A stretch of 64,000 nt of DNA from Streptomyces venezuelae (GCF_008642355.1 NZ_CP029193.1:5170001-5234000), one strand, 5' to 3'; positions 52,591-63,629 are shown, numbered from the stretch's first letter. Notes: a model not told the origin generated them from the letters alone. A program made the numbers and translations.

Positions 52591-53241
52591 GTGGACCTCG
52601 AAAAGCAGCCCTCAGCGCTCCGTGCCTCCGACGCCGACCGGGACCGCACCGCGGACATACTCCGGGAGGCCCTGGCCGAGGGCCGCCTGACCGCCGACGA
52701 GCACGCCGAGCGGATCGACGGGGTCTACCGCGCCAAGACGATGGCCGAGCTCCAGCCGCTGGTGCGGGACCTGCCGGCCGCACACGAGCAGCCGTCCGCC
52801 CGCCGACCCGCCCCCGCGCCGTCCCGCCCGTCCCCGGGCGTCGTCCCGCCGGTCGCCGACGAGAACCTCGTCGCGGTGCTGAGCGGCTCGGTGCGCCGCG
52901 GCCGCTGGCGTGTGGGCCGGCGCACCCACGCGTACGCCGTGTTCGGCAGCGTCGAGATCGACCTGAGCGAGGCGATCTTCGAGCACCGCCAGGTCGTCAT
53001 CAAGGCGTTCGCGATCTTCGGCTCGGTCGAGGTCCGCGTCCCGGAGAACGTCTCGCTGCGCGGCAGCGGCACGGGCGTCCTCGGCAGCTATGAGGTGGAC
53101 ACGCTCGACTCCCCGGACCAGGACGCCCCCGTCGTCTTCGTGGACGGCGTGGCGGTCATGGGCAGCATCGAGGCCACCCCCAGGCGCGGCAAGTTCGTCC
53201 GCGACCTCCACCGGCAGCTGCGCAAGCACCTCGGGCACTGA
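52591..53241 (+). CDS. DUF1707 protein with LiaF-like C-terminal domain
   Basis: This 216-residue soluble protein has the DUF1707/SHOCT-like helical motif LRASDADRDRTADILREALAEGRLTADEHAERI at the start, a Pro-rich linker (~70-95), and a beta-solenoid-like cell-wall-response domain with repeating VFGSVEIDL / IFGSVEVRVP / VMGSIEA. No membrane segment is visible. Such proteins may sense envelope stress, but no activity is known. It has no ribosome site; a -10-like hexamer is right before the GTG. Confidence 0.8.
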   Translation: MDLEKQPSALRASDADRDRTADILREALAEGRLTADEHAERIDGVYRAKTMAELQPLVRDLPAAHEQPSARRPAPAPSRPSPGVVPPVADENLVAVLSGSVRRGRWRVGRRTHAYAVFGSVEIDLSEAIFEHRQVVIKAFAIFGSVEVRVPENVSLRGSGTGVLGSYEVDTLDSPDQDAPVVFVDGVAVMGSIEATPRRGKFVRDLHRQLRKHLGH

Positions 53242-53276
53242 GGGGCGTACGCGGGGGCGCGCAGGGGGCGCGGGGA

Positions 53277-53292
53277 GTCCGGACTTCCGGAC
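53277..53292. promoter_or_regulatory. 7-bp inverted repeat upstream of whiB-like gene
   Basis: GTCCGGA and TCCGGAC flank CT, 88 bp above the WhiB-like start; either a terminator remnant or an operator. Confidence 0.3.
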
Positions 53293-53379
53293 ATCGGAAC
53301 TCAGTGCATAGGCGCGCACACAGCGGGTAGAGCTTGCTGCATCGTCTCTCGCTCGCGAAGCCGTCGTCAGGAGTAGACC

Positions 53380-53757
53380 GTGCTGCAACCGTCGCCGCAT
53401 CAGTCTCTGCAGGTCGCCGCTGTCCCGGCCCAGCGTGAGCCAGTGCGAGATCGGGACGATGACGCCCCGTGGCACACGGAGGCCGTGTGCCGCCGTGACG
53501 AGGCCGGACTCTTCTTCGCCCCGTCCAAGGAACCGACCGCGGCGCGGCTCTCCCGCGAGGAGGCCGCGAAGCGCGTCTGCGCCCGCTGCCCCGTCATGGT
53601 CGAGTGCCGCGAGCACGCCCTCCTGCAGCCCGAGCCGTACGGCGTGTGGGGCGGCCTCACCGCCGCCGAGCGCCGCGTGGTCCTGGCCCGGCGCCGCAGG
53701 CGCGACCTCGAACTGCAGAAGGCGGCGCACGCCGCGGGGATAGCCGCGGCGGGATAG
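53380..53757 (+). CDS. WhiB-family iron-sulfur transcription factor
   Basis: The 125-residue protein has the four cluster Cys of the family: AVCRRD, then VCARCPVMVEC (CxxCx5C). The GVWGG turn and a basic C-terminus (RRVVLARRRRRDLEL) for DNA contact follow. WhiB-like proteins bind sigma factors and respond to redox or NO. The neighbourhood (class I fumarase, DUF1707, glpX) corresponds to that remembered for wblI. GTG follows CAGGAG. Confidence 0.92.
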   Translation: MLQPSPHQSLQVAAVPAQREPVRDRDDDAPWHTEAVCRRDEAGLFFAPSKEPTAARLSREEAAKRVCARCPVMVECREHALLQPEPYGVWGGLTAAERRVVLARRRRRDLELQKAAHAAGIAAAG

Positions 53758-53780
53758 GGCCCCATTCCGTGTGCGTACGC

Positions 53781-53816
53781 CGATGGGGGCGTCCCCCGCA
53801 CGGGACGCCCCCATCG
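53781..53816. terminator. 15-bp hairpin between convergent genes
   Basis: CGATGGGGGCGTCCC pairs with its complement around a 6-nt loop, between the whiB-like gene and convergent glpX. Confidence 0.75.
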
Positions 53817-53851
53817 ACGTACGGCTGTCCGGGTCGGACCGCCGACCGGTC

Positions 53852-54883
53852 CTACTTCGCGCGGTCGAAGTCGACGGCGCTGTACGCGCGCAGCTTCGAG
53901 AGCCGGTGGTCGGAGTCGATCTTGCGGATCGTCCCCGACTTGGAGCGCATCACCAGGGACGACGTCGAAGCGGTCGCCGCGCGGTAGCGGACGCCCTGGA
54001 GCAGCTCGCCGTCGGTGATGCCGGTGGCGACGAAGAAGACGTTGTCGCCCTTGACCAGGTCGTCCGTCGAGAGCGTGCGGTCCAGGTCGTGGCCCGCGTC
54101 GATGGCGCGCCGGCGCTCCTCGTCGTCCTTGGGCCACAGCTTGCCCTGGATGGTGCCGCCCAGGCACTTGATGGCGCAGGCCGAGATGATGCCCTCGGGG
54201 GTGCCGCCGATGCCCATCAGCAGGTCGACGCCCGTGCCCTCGCGGACGGCCATGACCGAGCCCGCGACGTCGCCGTCCGAGATGAACTTGATGCGCGCGC
54301 CCGTCTCGCGGATCTCCTTGACGATGCCCTCGTGCCGGGGGCGGTCCAGGATCATGACCGTGACGTCCTCGGGAGAGGAGTTCTTGGCCTTGGCGACACG
54401 GCGGATGTTGACGGAGACGGGCGCGTTGATGTCGACGTAGTCCGCGGCTTCGGGTCCCGTGACCAGCTTGTCCATGTAGAAGACGGCGGACGGGTCGAAC
54501 ATGGCGCCGCGGTCGGCGGCGGCGAGGACGGCGATGGCGTTGGGCATGCCCTTCGCACAGAGCGTCGTGCCGTCGATCGGGTCGACGGCGATGTCGACCT
54601 CGGCGCCGGTGCCGTCGCCGATGCGCTCCCCGTTGAAGAGCATCGGGGCTTCGTCCTTCTCGCCCTCGCCGATGACGACGACGCCGTTCATCGAGACGGT
54701 GTGGACGAGGGTCCGCATGGCCCTGACCGCTGCGCCGTCGGCGCCGTTCTTGTCGCCGCGGCCGACCCAGCGGCCCGCGGCCATGGCGGCGGCCTCGGTG
54801 ACCCGGACGAGCTCCAGGGCGAGGTTGCGGTCGGGAGCCTCGGGGGAGACCTCGAGCTCGGACGGGAGATGATGCTCGGTCAT
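53852..54883 (-). CDS. glpX: Class II fructose-1,6-bisphosphatase
   Basis: This 343-residue GlpX-family enzyme has [27 protein letters not shown] and the metal-binding [12 protein letters not shown]. It converts fructose-1,6-bisphosphate to fructose-6-phosphate in gluconeogenesis. AAAGGTG precedes the ATG. It is monocistronic; in actinobacteria it is usually the only FBPase. Confidence 0.95.
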   Translation of the reverse strand: MTEHHLPSELEVSPEAPDRNLALELVRVTEAAAMAAGRWVGRGDKNGADGAAVRAMRTLVHTVSMNGVVVIGEGEKDEAPMLFNGERIGDGTGAEVDIAVDPIDGTTLCAKGMPNAIAVLAAADRGAMFDPSAVFYMDKLVTGPEAADYVDINAPVSVNIRRVAKAKNSSPEDVTVMILDRPRHEGIVKEIRETGARIKFISDGDVAGSVMAVREGTGVDLLMGIGGTPEGIISACAIKCLGGTIQGKLWPKDDEERRRAIDAGHDLDRTLSTDDLVKGDNVFFVATGITDGELLQGVRYRAATASTSSLVMRSKSGTIRKIDSDHRLSKLRAYSAVDFDRAK

Positions 54884-55073
54884 CGGAGCGCACCTTTCTG
54901 CTTGATACGACGACGGCCGGATGAGGGATTGTGAACGACTCTATCCGTAGGCCGACAAAATGAGCAGAGGGCCCCACGCATGAGCGGCCGGGGTGCCGAG
55001 GGCGGGACCGGGGGAGGGGTCGGAGAGGAAGGGCGGGGGAAGGTGCGCGGTCCGCGCCTGAGACGATGGGGGC

Positions 55074-55592
55074 GTGGCAGGAAGACAAGGCACTCAGACC
55101 GTCAAGAACATGCTGTGGTCGTTGGTGGTGATCGCACTCGCCGCGGGTGTGATCTACATCTTCATCCCGCACAACGAGTCCAAGAGCTCCGTGAAGCGGG
55201 TCGACTACCGCGTGGAGCTCCTGACGGCCCGCCGGGCCGCGGCCTATCCGGTGGCGGCGCCCGAAGGCCTGGCCAAGGCGTGGAAGCCGACGTCCGTGCG
55301 GTTCAACGGCGCCGACCACGACACCTGGCACCTGGGTTTCCTCGACCCGGACGAGGAGTACGTGGCGGTCGAGCAGTCGACGGAGAAGCCGTCCGCGTTC
55401 ATCAAGAGGGTCACGCAGAACGCCTCGAAGACCGACGCCGCCGACGAGATCGGCGGCCGCACCTGGCAGCGGTACGAGGGCTCGAAGTACGACGCCCTGG
55501 TGATCGAGGGCGAGGGCGCCACGACGGTGGTCACGGGCACGGCGTCCTTCGATCAGCTGGCGAAGATGGCGGAGTCACTGAAGATGTCCTGA
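55074..55592 (+). CDS. DUF4245 membrane-anchored protein
   Basis: The 172-residue protein has one N-terminal membrane helix (~10-27, MLWSLVVIALAAGVIYIFIP) and an extracytoplasmic alpha/beta domain with WKPTSVRFNG, WHLGFLDPDEEYVAVEQS and WQRYEGSKYDALV. This is the actinobacterial DUF4245 pattern; function unknown. GTG at 55074 has a GACGAT hexamer 6 nt before it. It is divergent from glpX. Confidence 0.85.
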   Translation: MAGRQGTQTVKNMLWSLVVIALAAGVIYIFIPHNESKSSVKRVDYRVELLTARRAAAYPVAAPEGLAKAWKPTSVRFNGADHDTWHLGFLDPDEEYVAVEQSTEKPSAFIKRVTQNASKTDAADEIGGRTWQRYEGSKYDALVIEGEGATTVVTGTASFDQLAKMAESLKMS

Positions 55593-55608
55593 CCGCTCGG
55601 TCGTACAC

Positions 55609-55649
55609 GCACGAAGGGCCCCCGGCGGCGCGCCGGGGGCCCTTCGTGC
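55609..55649. terminator. 19-bp hairpin between convergent genes
   Basis: Arms 55609-55627 and 55631-55649 pair perfectly around a 3-nt loop. Confidence 0.8.
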
Positions 55650-55668
55650 GTGTCGTGGCGTCGTGCGG

Positions 55669-56259
55669 TCAGACCGTGGTGACGACGTCCTCGTAGGACA
55701 GGCGAGGGGAGCGCGGGAACCAGGCGTCCTCGCCCGGCTTGCCGATGTTGACGATCATCAGCGGGGTGTGGTCGTCGTCCAGGAACTCCTTCTGGACGCC
55801 GGCCGCGTCGTAACCCGTCATCGGGCCGGCGGCCAGACCGGCGGCGCGGACGCCGACGATGAAGTACGCGGCCTGGAGCGCGGCGTTCAGCTGGGCGGCC
55901 TGCTCGCGGACCGGGCGCTCCGAGAAGAAGGCGTCCTTGGCCTGCGGGAAGTGCGGGAACAGGGCGGGGAGCTCGTTGTGGAACTCGTTGTCCGCGGAGA
56001 GGATCGCGACGAGCGGCGCGGCGGCCGTCTTCGGACGGTTGCCCTCGGCCATGTGCTGCACCAGGCGCTCGCGGGCCTCGGGGGAGCGGACCAGGGTGAC
56101 GCGCAGCGGCGACTGGTTGAAAGCGGTCGGGCCGTACTTGACCAGGTCGTAGATGGCCTGGACCTGCTCGTCGGTGACCGGCTCGTCGGTGAAGGTGTTC
56201 GCGGTGCGGGCCTCGCGGAAGAGCAGGTCCTGGGCGGCGGGGTCAAGTGCGAGAGACAT
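55669..56259 (-). CDS. Nitroreductase family protein (RutE/HadB-like malonic semialdehyde reductase)
   Basis: This 196-residue FMN-dependent nitroreductase-fold protein has FREARTANTFTDEPVTDEQV, YGPTAFNQSPLR and AAGLAAGPMTGYD, features of the RutE/HadB subgroup that reduces malonic semialdehyde to 3-hydroxypropionate. AAGAAGG precedes the ATG. No pyrimidine-catabolic genes are adjacent, so the substrate is uncertain. Confidence 0.85.
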   Translation of the reverse strand: MSLALDPAAQDLLFREARTANTFTDEPVTDEQVQAIYDLVKYGPTAFNQSPLRVTLVRSPEARERLVQHMAEGNRPKTAAAPLVAILSADNEFHNELPALFPHFPQAKDAFFSERPVREQAAQLNAALQAAYFIVGVRAAGLAAGPMTGYDAAGVQKEFLDDDHTPLMIVNIGKPGEDAWFPRSPRLSYEDVVTTV

Positions 56260-56406
56260 GGATCAACCTTCTTGAACGTACGGGGTGTCTTGCGGAACCC
56301 GTCACCGGGCTCGCGACTACGACAGTACGCCGCCACTGTTCAACTTTCAATCAAAACTGGATCGGCGTGATCCGGTTCACAAACCGCAGGTCAGCGCTGT
56401 TTTCCC

Positions 56407-56664
56407 TCAGGCGTCATCCTCAGGGTCCGCCTCGTCGCCCGTCTCCGGGCCGGCCAGGGCCGCGTCGAGCCGGGCACGGGCGCCGTCGAGCCAGCGCCGG
56501 CAGATCTTCGCCAGCTCCTCGCCGCGCTCCCACAGGGCGAGCGACTCCTCCAGGGTCGTGCCGCCGGTCTCCAGGCGGCGCACCACCTCGATGAGCTCGT
56601 CCCGCGCCTGCTCGTAGCCGAGCGCGTCCGTGGAGCCGGTGACGTCGTCCGTTGTGCTGGTCAT
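56407..56664 (-). CDS. xseB: Exodeoxyribonuclease VII small subunit
   Basis: The 85-residue helical XseB has the core YEQARDELIEVVRRLETGGTTLEESLALWERGEEL. It binds XseA to form exonuclease VII, which degrades single-stranded DNA. It starts 9 nt after the xseA stop, in the same operon. Confidence 0.95.
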   Translation of the reverse strand: MTSTTDDVTGSTDALGYEQARDELIEVVRRLETGGTTLEESLALWERGEELAKICRRWLDGARARLDAALAGPETGDEADPEDDA

Positions 56665-56673
56665 GCGCCCACC

Positions 56674-57921
56674 CTAATTCTCGTCCTTGTCGTCGCTCTG
56701 CGCGGTTCGCGCCGCCGCTACGGCCCGTACGGTGAAGTCGCCCTCGGCGACGCGCGCCTTCAGCTCGTCGCCGGTGTCCACGTCCCCGGGGGCGCGGACG
56801 ACCGAACCGTCCGGCTTCTGCAGCACCGCGTACCCCCTCTGGAGGGTCGCGGCGGGGGAGAGGGCCACCACGCGCGCGTGGGTGTGCGTCAGCTCCGAAC
56901 CCGCGCGGTCGAGAAGGTGCCCGAGCGTGCGCCGACTGCGGTCGACGAGCGCGGCGACCTGCTCCTCGCGCTCCTCGACCATGCGGTGCGGATGCTCCAT
57001 GCAGGGCCGTGCCAAGGCGTGGGCGAGGCCGCGGGCCTCCCTCTCCAGAAAGCCGTCCATGCTGCGGCGGGCGCGGTCGCGGAGCCACTGCACGCGCTCG
57101 TACTCCTCGCCGACGTCCGGCACGACCTTCTTGGCGGCGTCGGTGGGGGTGGAGGCGCGCAGGTCCGCGACGTGGTCCAGGAGCGGGTTGTCCGGCTCGT
57201 GGCCGATGGCGGACACGACCGGCGTACGGCATGAGGCCACGGCGCGCACGAGCTGCTCGTCCGAGAACGGGAGCAGGTCCTCCACGCTGCCGCCGCCGCG
57301 CGCCACGATGATCACGTCGACCTCGTTGTGCGCGTCCAGGTCCTTCACGGCCTGCACGACCTGCGGCACGGCGTGGATGCCCTGGACGGGGACGTTGCGC
57401 ACCTCGAAGCGGACGGCGGGCCAGCGGTGCCGGGCGTTCTCCAGGACATCGCGCTCGGCGGCGGAGGCGCGGCCGGTGACGAGCCCGATGAGCTGCGGCA
57501 GGAAGGGCAGCTGCTTCTTCCGCTCGGGCGAGAAGAGGCCCTCGGCACCGAGGCTCTTCTTCAGCTGCTCGATCCGGGCGAGCAGCTCGCCGACGCCGAC
57601 GGGCTTTATCTCGGCGGCCCGCAGCGACAGCTGCCCGCGCCGCTCGTACCACTCCGGCTTCGCGCGTACGACGACGCGGGCGCCCTCGGACACGACGTCC
57701 GCGACCGCGTCGAACACCTGGCGGTAACAGGTGACGCTCACGGAGATGTCGTGCGACGGGTCGCGCAACGTCATGAAGACGACGCCGGCGCCGGGCCTCC
57801 GGGACAGCTGCGTGATCTGCCCCTCGACCCAGACGGCACCGAGCCGGTCGATCCACCCACCGATGAGCCGCGACACCTCACCGACGGGGATCGGCGCGTC
57901 GGCGGACGTGTTGAGAGCCAT
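56674..57921 (-). CDS. xseA: Exodeoxyribonuclease VII large subunit
   Basis: This 415-residue protein has an N-terminal OB-fold ([25 protein letters not shown]), the catalytic middle region ([45 protein letters not shown]), and coiled-coil plus C-terminal parts (LQRGYAVL). ATG at 57921 gives the usual [17 protein letters not shown] start; TACGCT lies 6 nt before it, suggesting a leaderless mRNA. Confidence 0.95.
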   Translation of the reverse strand: MALNTSADAPIPVGEVSRLIGGWIDRLGAVWVEGQITQLSRRPGAGVVFMTLRDPSHDISVSVTCYRQVFDAVADVVSEGARVVVRAKPEWYERRGQLSLRAAEIKPVGVGELLARIEQLKKSLGAEGLFSPERKKQLPFLPQLIGLVTGRASAAERDVLENARHRWPAVRFEVRNVPVQGIHAVPQVVQAVKDLDAHNEVDVIIVARGGGSVEDLLPFSDEQLVRAVASCRTPVVSAIGHEPDNPLLDHVADLRASTPTDAAKKVVPDVGEEYERVQWLRDRARRSMDGFLEREARGLAHALARPCMEHPHRMVEEREEQVAALVDRSRRTLGHLLDRAGSELTHTHARVVALSPAATLQRGYAVLQKPDGSVVRAPGDVDTGDELKARVAEGDFTVRAVAAARTAQSDDKDEN

Positions 57922-57927
57922 GCACCG

Positions 57928-57933
57928 AGCGTA
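57928..57933 (-). promoter_or_regulatory. Probable -10 box of xseAB
   Basis: TACGCT on the minus strand, 6 nt before the xseA ATG. Confidence 0.5.
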
Positions 57934-57983
57934 ACGGCCCCCACGGACAACCCCGCGAAACGGTGGACGGGGGCCAGGCACCG

Positions 57984-58008
57984 CTCAGGGGCGCGGGGAA
58001 CTGCGCGA
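57984..58008. repeat. Streptomyces dispersed intergenic repeat
   Basis: CAGGGGCGCGGGGAACTGCG and the following bases match a word seen very often in Streptomyces intergenic regions (recalled). It sits between the xseA promoter and the convergent-side permease stop. Confidence 0.5.
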
Positions 58009-58042
58009 GTGACCACGACCGACCCGCACCCGGGGCGGGACC

Positions 58043-59452
58043 TCAGGCCCCCAGCCGTTCCCGTCTGCGGCCCTGCGCCAGCAGCACCACCAGCCCCACC
58101 CCCAGCCAGACCGCCCCCACCACCTGCGCGGAGCCGGACGCCTCCCAGATGACCGCCACCACGATCGCCGCCCCCAGCACGGGGATCAGCACATGCCGCC
58201 ACCAGCTGAACGCAGCGTCCCGGTGGCGCAGCGCGAACCAACCCACCACGCTCGCGTGCAGCAGCAGGAACGCCGTGAGCGCCCCGATGTCGACCACCGA
58301 CACCAGGTGGTCCATCCCGTCGTCCCGCCGCGCCGCCCACACCGCCGCCACCAGCGTGATGACCGCCGCACAGAGCAGCGCGACCCGCGGCGTACCGGAG
58401 TCCGTCTTGGAGAGGGCCTTCGGCAGTCGCCGGTCCCGCGCCATCGCGAACAGCAGCCGCCCCGCCGCCGCCTGCCCGGCCAGCGCCGCGAACGCCGCAC
58501 CGATCGCCTTGCTGACGGCCACCAGATCGTGCAGCCACGACCCCGCGGCGGAGTCCACGGAGTCGTAGAACGCCGTGCCCTGCTTCCCCGGGTCCGACGC
58601 GAGCTCGGCCGATGACAGCGGCTCCAGGAGGGCCACCAGATACGTCTGGAGGATGAACAGGAAGCCCGCGAGCGCCAGACACACGAGCACCGCCCGCGCG
58701 ACCTTCGCCGACCCGCCCGTCACCTCCTCCGCGAAGGAGGCGATCGCGTCGAAGCCCAGGTAGGAGAGGACCGCGATCGACACCGCGCCGACCACCGCCG
58801 ACAGCGCGAACGCACCCTGCGACCCGTCCCCGGTCAGCGGCGACAGCCAGTCGCGCGTGGCGCCGTCCCTGACCAGCACGACCACCGCCGCCACGACGAA
58901 GACCAGCAGAACCACGACCTCCATGGCCAGCACCGCGAACCCGACCCGCGCCGCCGTCCGCACGCCCCACAGGTTCAGCGCGGTCGTGATGAGCACCGCG
59001 AGAGCCGTCCACACCCACCGGGACACCGACGGGACCAGCGAGTTCATGGCGATGCCGGAGAAGAGGTACGCGACCGCCGGGATGAGGAGGTAGTCGAGCA
59101 TCGCCATCCACCCGGCGATGAACCCGGGCCCTTTTCCGAGCCCCGCGCGCGCGTAGGCGAACACGGACCCCGCCTGGGGGACGACCCGCACCATCTGCGC
59201 GTAGCTGAAAGCGGTGAACGCCATCGCGACCGTGGCGATCAGATAGACGAGGGCGACGGCGCCGTGCGACTTCGCGTCCAGCGTCCCGAAGACGCCGACC
59301 GGCGCCATGGGGGCGATGAACAGCAGGCCGTAGACGACGAGGTCGCGGAAGCCGAGGCTGCGCCGCAGCCCGTCGCCCCCGCCGCCCCCTGGGGACCCGG
59401 CGCCTCCCGCGGGCTCGGCGTGGGCTCCCGTACTGGCGGACTGTCCGGACAT
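58043..59452 (-). CDS. APC-family amino acid permease
   Basis: The 469-residue protein has ~12 membrane segments with APC signatures (FRDLVVYGLLFIAPMAPVGVFG, AYARAGLGKGPGFIAGWM, SYLGFDAIASFAEEV). It should import amino acids or amines by proton symport. ATG at 59452 has GGAGGCACG before it and lies after a repeated GGAGGCAC; the frame is open upstream but lacks family sequence. It is divergent from ispH. Confidence 0.9.
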   Translation of the reverse strand: MSGQSASTGAHAEPAGGAGSPGGGGGDGLRRSLGFRDLVVYGLLFIAPMAPVGVFGTLDAKSHGAVALVYLIATVAMAFTAFSYAQMVRVVPQAGSVFAYARAGLGKGPGFIAGWMAMLDYLLIPAVAYLFSGIAMNSLVPSVSRWVWTALAVLITTALNLWGVRTAARVGFAVLAMEVVVLLVFVVAAVVVLVRDGATRDWLSPLTGDGSQGAFALSAVVGAVSIAVLSYLGFDAIASFAEEVTGGSAKVARAVLVCLALAGFLFILQTYLVALLEPLSSAELASDPGKQGTAFYDSVDSAAGSWLHDLVAVSKAIGAAFAALAGQAAAGRLLFAMARDRRLPKALSKTDSGTPRVALLCAAVITLVAAVWAARRDDGMDHLVSVVDIGALTAFLLLHASVVGWFALRHRDAAFSWWRHVLIPVLGAAIVVAVIWEASGSAQVVGAVWLGVGLVVLLAQGRRRERLGA

Positions 59453-59557
59453 CGTGCCTCCGTGCCTCCGTGGATCAAGGCCGCGTGGATCCGCGTAGAT
59501 CGACGCAGGTCCCCAGTGTCCCCAACCGGGCGATCTTTGACGCGCTGGACGCGGCCT

Positions 59558-59563
59558 TACGAT
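59558..59563 (+). promoter_or_regulatory. Probable -10 box of ispH
   Basis: TACGAT ends 7 nt before the ATG at 59571; TTGACG at 59537-59542 is a possible -35 with a short 15-bp spacer. Confidence 0.5.
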
Positions 59564-59570
59564 GGGGGGC

Positions 59571-60554
59571 ATGACTGCTACGCCTGGCTCCCGCCGTGTC
59601 CTGCTCGCCGCTCCCCGTGGCTACTGCGCGGGCGTGGACCGTGCCGTGATCGCCGTCGAGAAGGCCCTGGAGCAGTACGGGGCCCCGATCTACGTACGCC
59701 ACGAGATCGTCCACAACAAGTACGTGGTGCAGACCCTGGAGAAGAAGGGCGCGATCTTCGTCGACCAGACGGCGGAGGTGCCCGAGGGGTCCATCGTGAT
59801 GTTCTCGGCGCACGGCGTCGCCCCGACCGTCCACGCGGAGGCCGCCGAGCGCAAGCTCGCCACCATCGACGCGACGTGCCCGCTGGTCACGAAGGTCCAC
59901 AAGGAAGCGGTCAGGTTCGCCAAGGAGGACTACGACATCCTCCTCATCGGGCACGAGGGCCACGAGGAAGTCATCGGTACGTCGGGTGAGGCGCCTGACC
60001 ACATCACGCTGGTCGACGGCCCCGAGGACGTCGCGAACGTCGAGGTCCGCGACCCGGACAAGGTCGTCTGGCTCTCCCAGACCACTCTCTCCGTGGACGA
60101 GACCATGGAGACCGTCGACGCCCTGAAGGGCAAGTTCCCGAACCTGCTCTCGCCGCCCAGCGACGACATCTGCTACGCCACGCAGAACCGTCAGATCGCG
60201 GTGAAGAAGCTCGCCGAGGACGCCGAGCTCGTCATCGTCGTCGGCTCCAAGAACTCCTCGAACTCCATCCGCATGGTCGAGGTCGCCCTGGACGCGGGCG
60301 CCGCCGCCTCGTACCTGGTGGACAACGCCGGCGAGATCGACGAGGCGTGGCTGGAGGGTGTGACGACGGTCGGCCTGACCTCGGGAGCCTCCGTGCCGGA
60401 CGTGCTGGTCGACGGCGTCATCGAGTGGCTCGCCGAGCGGGGTTACGGCGACGTGGAGACCGTCAAGACGGCCGACGAGTCCATCACCTTCTCGCTGCCC
60501 AAGGAGCTCCGCAGGGACCTGCGCGCCGAGGCGGCGCAGCTGTCGCAGAGCTGA
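59571..60554 (+). CDS. ispH: 4-hydroxy-3-methylbut-2-enyl diphosphate reductase
   Basis: This 327-residue IspH/LytB has the three [Fe-S] cluster Cys in [22 protein letters not shown] and [11 protein letters not shown], and the active-site Glu/His set ([18 protein letters not shown]). It makes IPP and DMAPP in the final step of the MEP pathway, which supplies UppS and quinone synthesis. ATG at 59571 is preferred over one at 59562 because the -10 hexamer would overlap the latter. Confidence 0.95.
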   Translation: MTATPGSRRVLLAAPRGYCAGVDRAVIAVEKALEQYGAPIYVRHEIVHNKYVVQTLEKKGAIFVDQTAEVPEGSIVMFSAHGVAPTVHAEAAERKLATIDATCPLVTKVHKEAVRFAKEDYDILLIGHEGHEEVIGTSGEAPDHITLVDGPEDVANVEVRDPDKVVWLSQTTLSVDETMETVDALKGKFPNLLSPPSDDICYATQNRQIAVKKLAEDAELVIVVGSKNSSNSIRMVEVALDAGAAASYLVDNAGEIDEAWLEGVTTVGLTSGASVPDVLVDGVIEWLAERGYGDVETVKTADESITFSLPKELRRDLRAEAAQLSQS

Positions 60555-60592
60555 GGCGGCCGGGCCGCCCCGCGCGCACGGCGCGGGCGCCG

Positions 60593-60598
60593 TACGGT
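60593..60598 (+). promoter_or_regulatory. Probable -10 box of ppgK
   Basis: TACGGT ends 7 nt before the ATG at 60606. Confidence 0.45.
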
Positions 60599-60605
60599 GG
60601 GAGCC

Positions 60606-61346
60606 ATGCAGATCTTCGGTGTGGACATCGGCGGATCCGGGATCAAGGGCGCTCCCGTTGACCTGGATCGTGGAGACCTGACAGAAGAGCGCCACAAGGT
60701 GCTGACCCCCCAACCCGCGACACCGGACGCCGTGGTCGACGGCGTGTGCGAGGTCGTCCGGCACTTCGGCTGGACGGGCCCCGTGGGCGCCACCTTCCCG
60801 GGCGTGATCACGAACGGCACGGCACGTACCGCCGCCAACGTGGACAAGAGCTGGATCGGCACGGACATCCGGAAGCTCGTCTCCGAGCGGCTCGGCGGCA
60901 CCCAGGTGACCGTCCTGAACGACGCGGACGCGGCAGGCGTCGCCGAGATGCACTTCGGCGCGGGCCGCGGCCGTACCGGCACGGTCATCCTGCTCACCCT
61001 CGGCACGGGCATCGGCAGCGCGCTGTTCACCGGCGGCCGCCTGGTCCCGAACACGGAACTCGGCCACCTGGAGCTGCACGGCCACGACGCGGAGAAGAAG
61101 GCCTCCTCCAAGGCGCGCGAGGACGAGGACCTGAGCTGGGAGCACTGGGCGCGACGCGTCCAGAAGTACCTGGCGCACGTGGAGATGCTGTTCTCGCCCG
61201 AGCTGTTCATCATCGGCGGCGGCGTGAGCCGCAAGTCGCACAAGTTCCTGCCGCTCATCAAGGGCATCTCGGCGGAGATCGTCCCGGCGCAGCTGCAGAA
61301 CAACGCGGGGATCGTGGGAGCGGCGATGGCGGCGGCGGAGGCGTGA
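60606..61346 (+). CDS. ppgK: Polyphosphate glucokinase
   Basis: The 246-residue ROK-family kinase has FGVDIGGSGIKGAPVDL, FPGVITNGTARTAANVDKSW and LTLGTGIGSALF. Length and the polyphosphate-binding-type segment GHDAEKKASSKARED match actinobacterial PpgK, which phosphorylates glucose from polyphosphate or ATP. A GTG at 60597 could start it three codons earlier, but the -10 hexamer favours 60606. Confidence 0.93.
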   Translation: MQIFGVDIGGSGIKGAPVDLDRGDLTEERHKVLTPQPATPDAVVDGVCEVVRHFGWTGPVGATFPGVITNGTARTAANVDKSWIGTDIRKLVSERLGGTQVTVLNDADAAGVAEMHFGAGRGRTGTVILLTLGTGIGSALFTGGRLVPNTELGHLELHGHDAEKKASSKAREDEDLSWEHWARRVQKYLAHVEMLFSPELFIIGGGVSRKSHKFLPLIKGISAEIVPAQLQNNAGIVGAAMAAAEA

Positions 61347-61359
61347 CGCCGGCGCCGGT

Positions 61360-62046
61360 CTAGGCGGTGGGCAGGCGCTTCCCGGCGGTACCGGTGCCCC
61401 CGGCGCCGTTGCCGGCGGAAGCCGTGCCCCCGCCCTGGGCCGGACGCGTCGGCTGCACGGGCCGTGCGCCCTGCCTCCGCGACACCATCAGCCGAATCTT
61501 CCGTACGGTCACGATGAGTCCGGCGACGAGCGTCCCGCCGTACAGCCAGCCGGCCTGGAGCGCCAGCGTCGTCACGACCCCCATGAACCGACCGCCGAAC
61601 CCGGCCGTGCCCTCCGCCACGGGCAGCACCCCGGCGGCGAAGGCGATCGGCACGGCCACCGGGGCGGTGACCAGGTCGGCGGGGCGCACCCACAGGGCCG
61701 TCAGCGCGGCGACGGGCACGAACAGCACGCCGTACGCGACGACGGAACCGTCGCCGATCAGATGCAGCAGGCAGGCGAGCAGGAACATCACCGCCGTGCA
61801 GAAGAGACCGCTGCCGAGCCCCGTCAGACGGGGGTTGGGCATGCGCCGCAGCGCGCGGTACAGCGGGGCCCTGCGCAGGGCCCGGACGAACGGTGGAACG
61901 GGGCGGCGCGGACGGGGCGCGGACCGGTACGTCGTGCCCGCCGCGGCGGGCCGTCCCTGTGGGGGCAGCGGGGCAGGCCGGCGGGGCCGGGCCGGTGAGG
62001 TGGTCCTTGGGCCGGACTGAGGGGGACGCGTCCTGTGTTGCTCCAC
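61360..62046 (-). CDS. DUF6542 membrane protein
   Basis: The 228-residue protein has a Pro/Arg-rich cytoplasmic N-terminus (~1-70), ~4 membrane helices (LGSGLFCTAVMFLLACLLHLI onward) and a Gly/Ala-rich tail. This is a conserved Streptomyces protein of unknown function beside ychF. GTG start; TAGGTT lies 6 nt before it. Confidence 0.8.
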   Translation of the reverse strand: MEQHRTRPPQSGPRTTSPARPRRPAPLPPQGRPAAAGTTYRSAPRPRRPVPPFVRALRRAPLYRALRRMPNPRLTGLGSGLFCTAVMFLLACLLHLIGDGSVVAYGVLFVPVAALTALWVRPADLVTAPVAVPIAFAAGVLPVAEGTAGFGGRFMGVVTTLALQAGWLYGGTLVAGLIVTVRKIRLMVSRRQGARPVQPTRPAQGGGTASAGNGAGGTGTAGKRLPTA

Positions 62047-62052
62047 TGGACC

Positions 62053-62058
62053 AACCTA
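62053..62058 (-). promoter_or_regulatory. Probable -10 box of DUF6542 gene
   Basis: TAGGTT on the minus strand ends 6 nt before the GTG. Confidence 0.5.
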
Positions 62059-62243
62059 GGCGGGGCGCGGCGCGGAATCCGGCACGGGACACGCCCTTGG
62101 GCCGACCTTGGCCATCCGTTCGAAGCGGAGGCGACGGGCAGGCGGGGGCGCCGGACGCACGCCGTAGACTGGGGGATCGCCCCACGGTCGCTCCGGCCCT
62201 CCGGGCCGTCCACCCACAGCCCTCACGTACGGGAAGTCGCAAC

Positions 62244-63332
<1,089 letters not shown>

Positions 63333-63380
63333 TGGGTGACATACCACCACGTCGCTGATCTGGCAAACATGCAGGTCAGA

Positions 63381-63418
63381 AGGGGTCCAGCCTTTCGAGG
63401 CTGGGCCCCTAAGTTTTT
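63381..63418 (+). terminator. Intrinsic terminator after ychF
   Basis: AGGGGTCCAGCCT pairs with AGGCTGGGCCCCT across a TTCG tetraloop (one T-G pair), followed by AAGTTTTT. Confidence 0.9.
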
Positions 63419-63419
63419 C

Positions 63420-63504
63420 CCGTGCTGGATCGGTGCTGGATAATCTGACACCTCGTCACCTGTCATCACCCCTCATCACCTGCACCGTGCTGGATCGGTG
63501 CTGG
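63420..63504. repeat. 20-bp direct repeat pair
   Basis: CCGTGCTGGATCGGTGCTGG occurs at 63420-63439 and again at 63485-63504, 65 bp apart. Each copy has an internal GTGCTGG repeat. This could be recombination-site or integrase-arm DNA, or a slippage product. Confidence 0.6.
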
Positions 63505-63629
63505 GTGACTCTGCCTGTCTTGGAGAGCGTCTCGCGGGCCGTCCGCATCCTCCTTATGTCCGCTTTCTGTACGACTGAAGGATGAGACCGGAAGGCACTC
63601 AAATACTCCTTGCTCTCGAACAGGCGTTC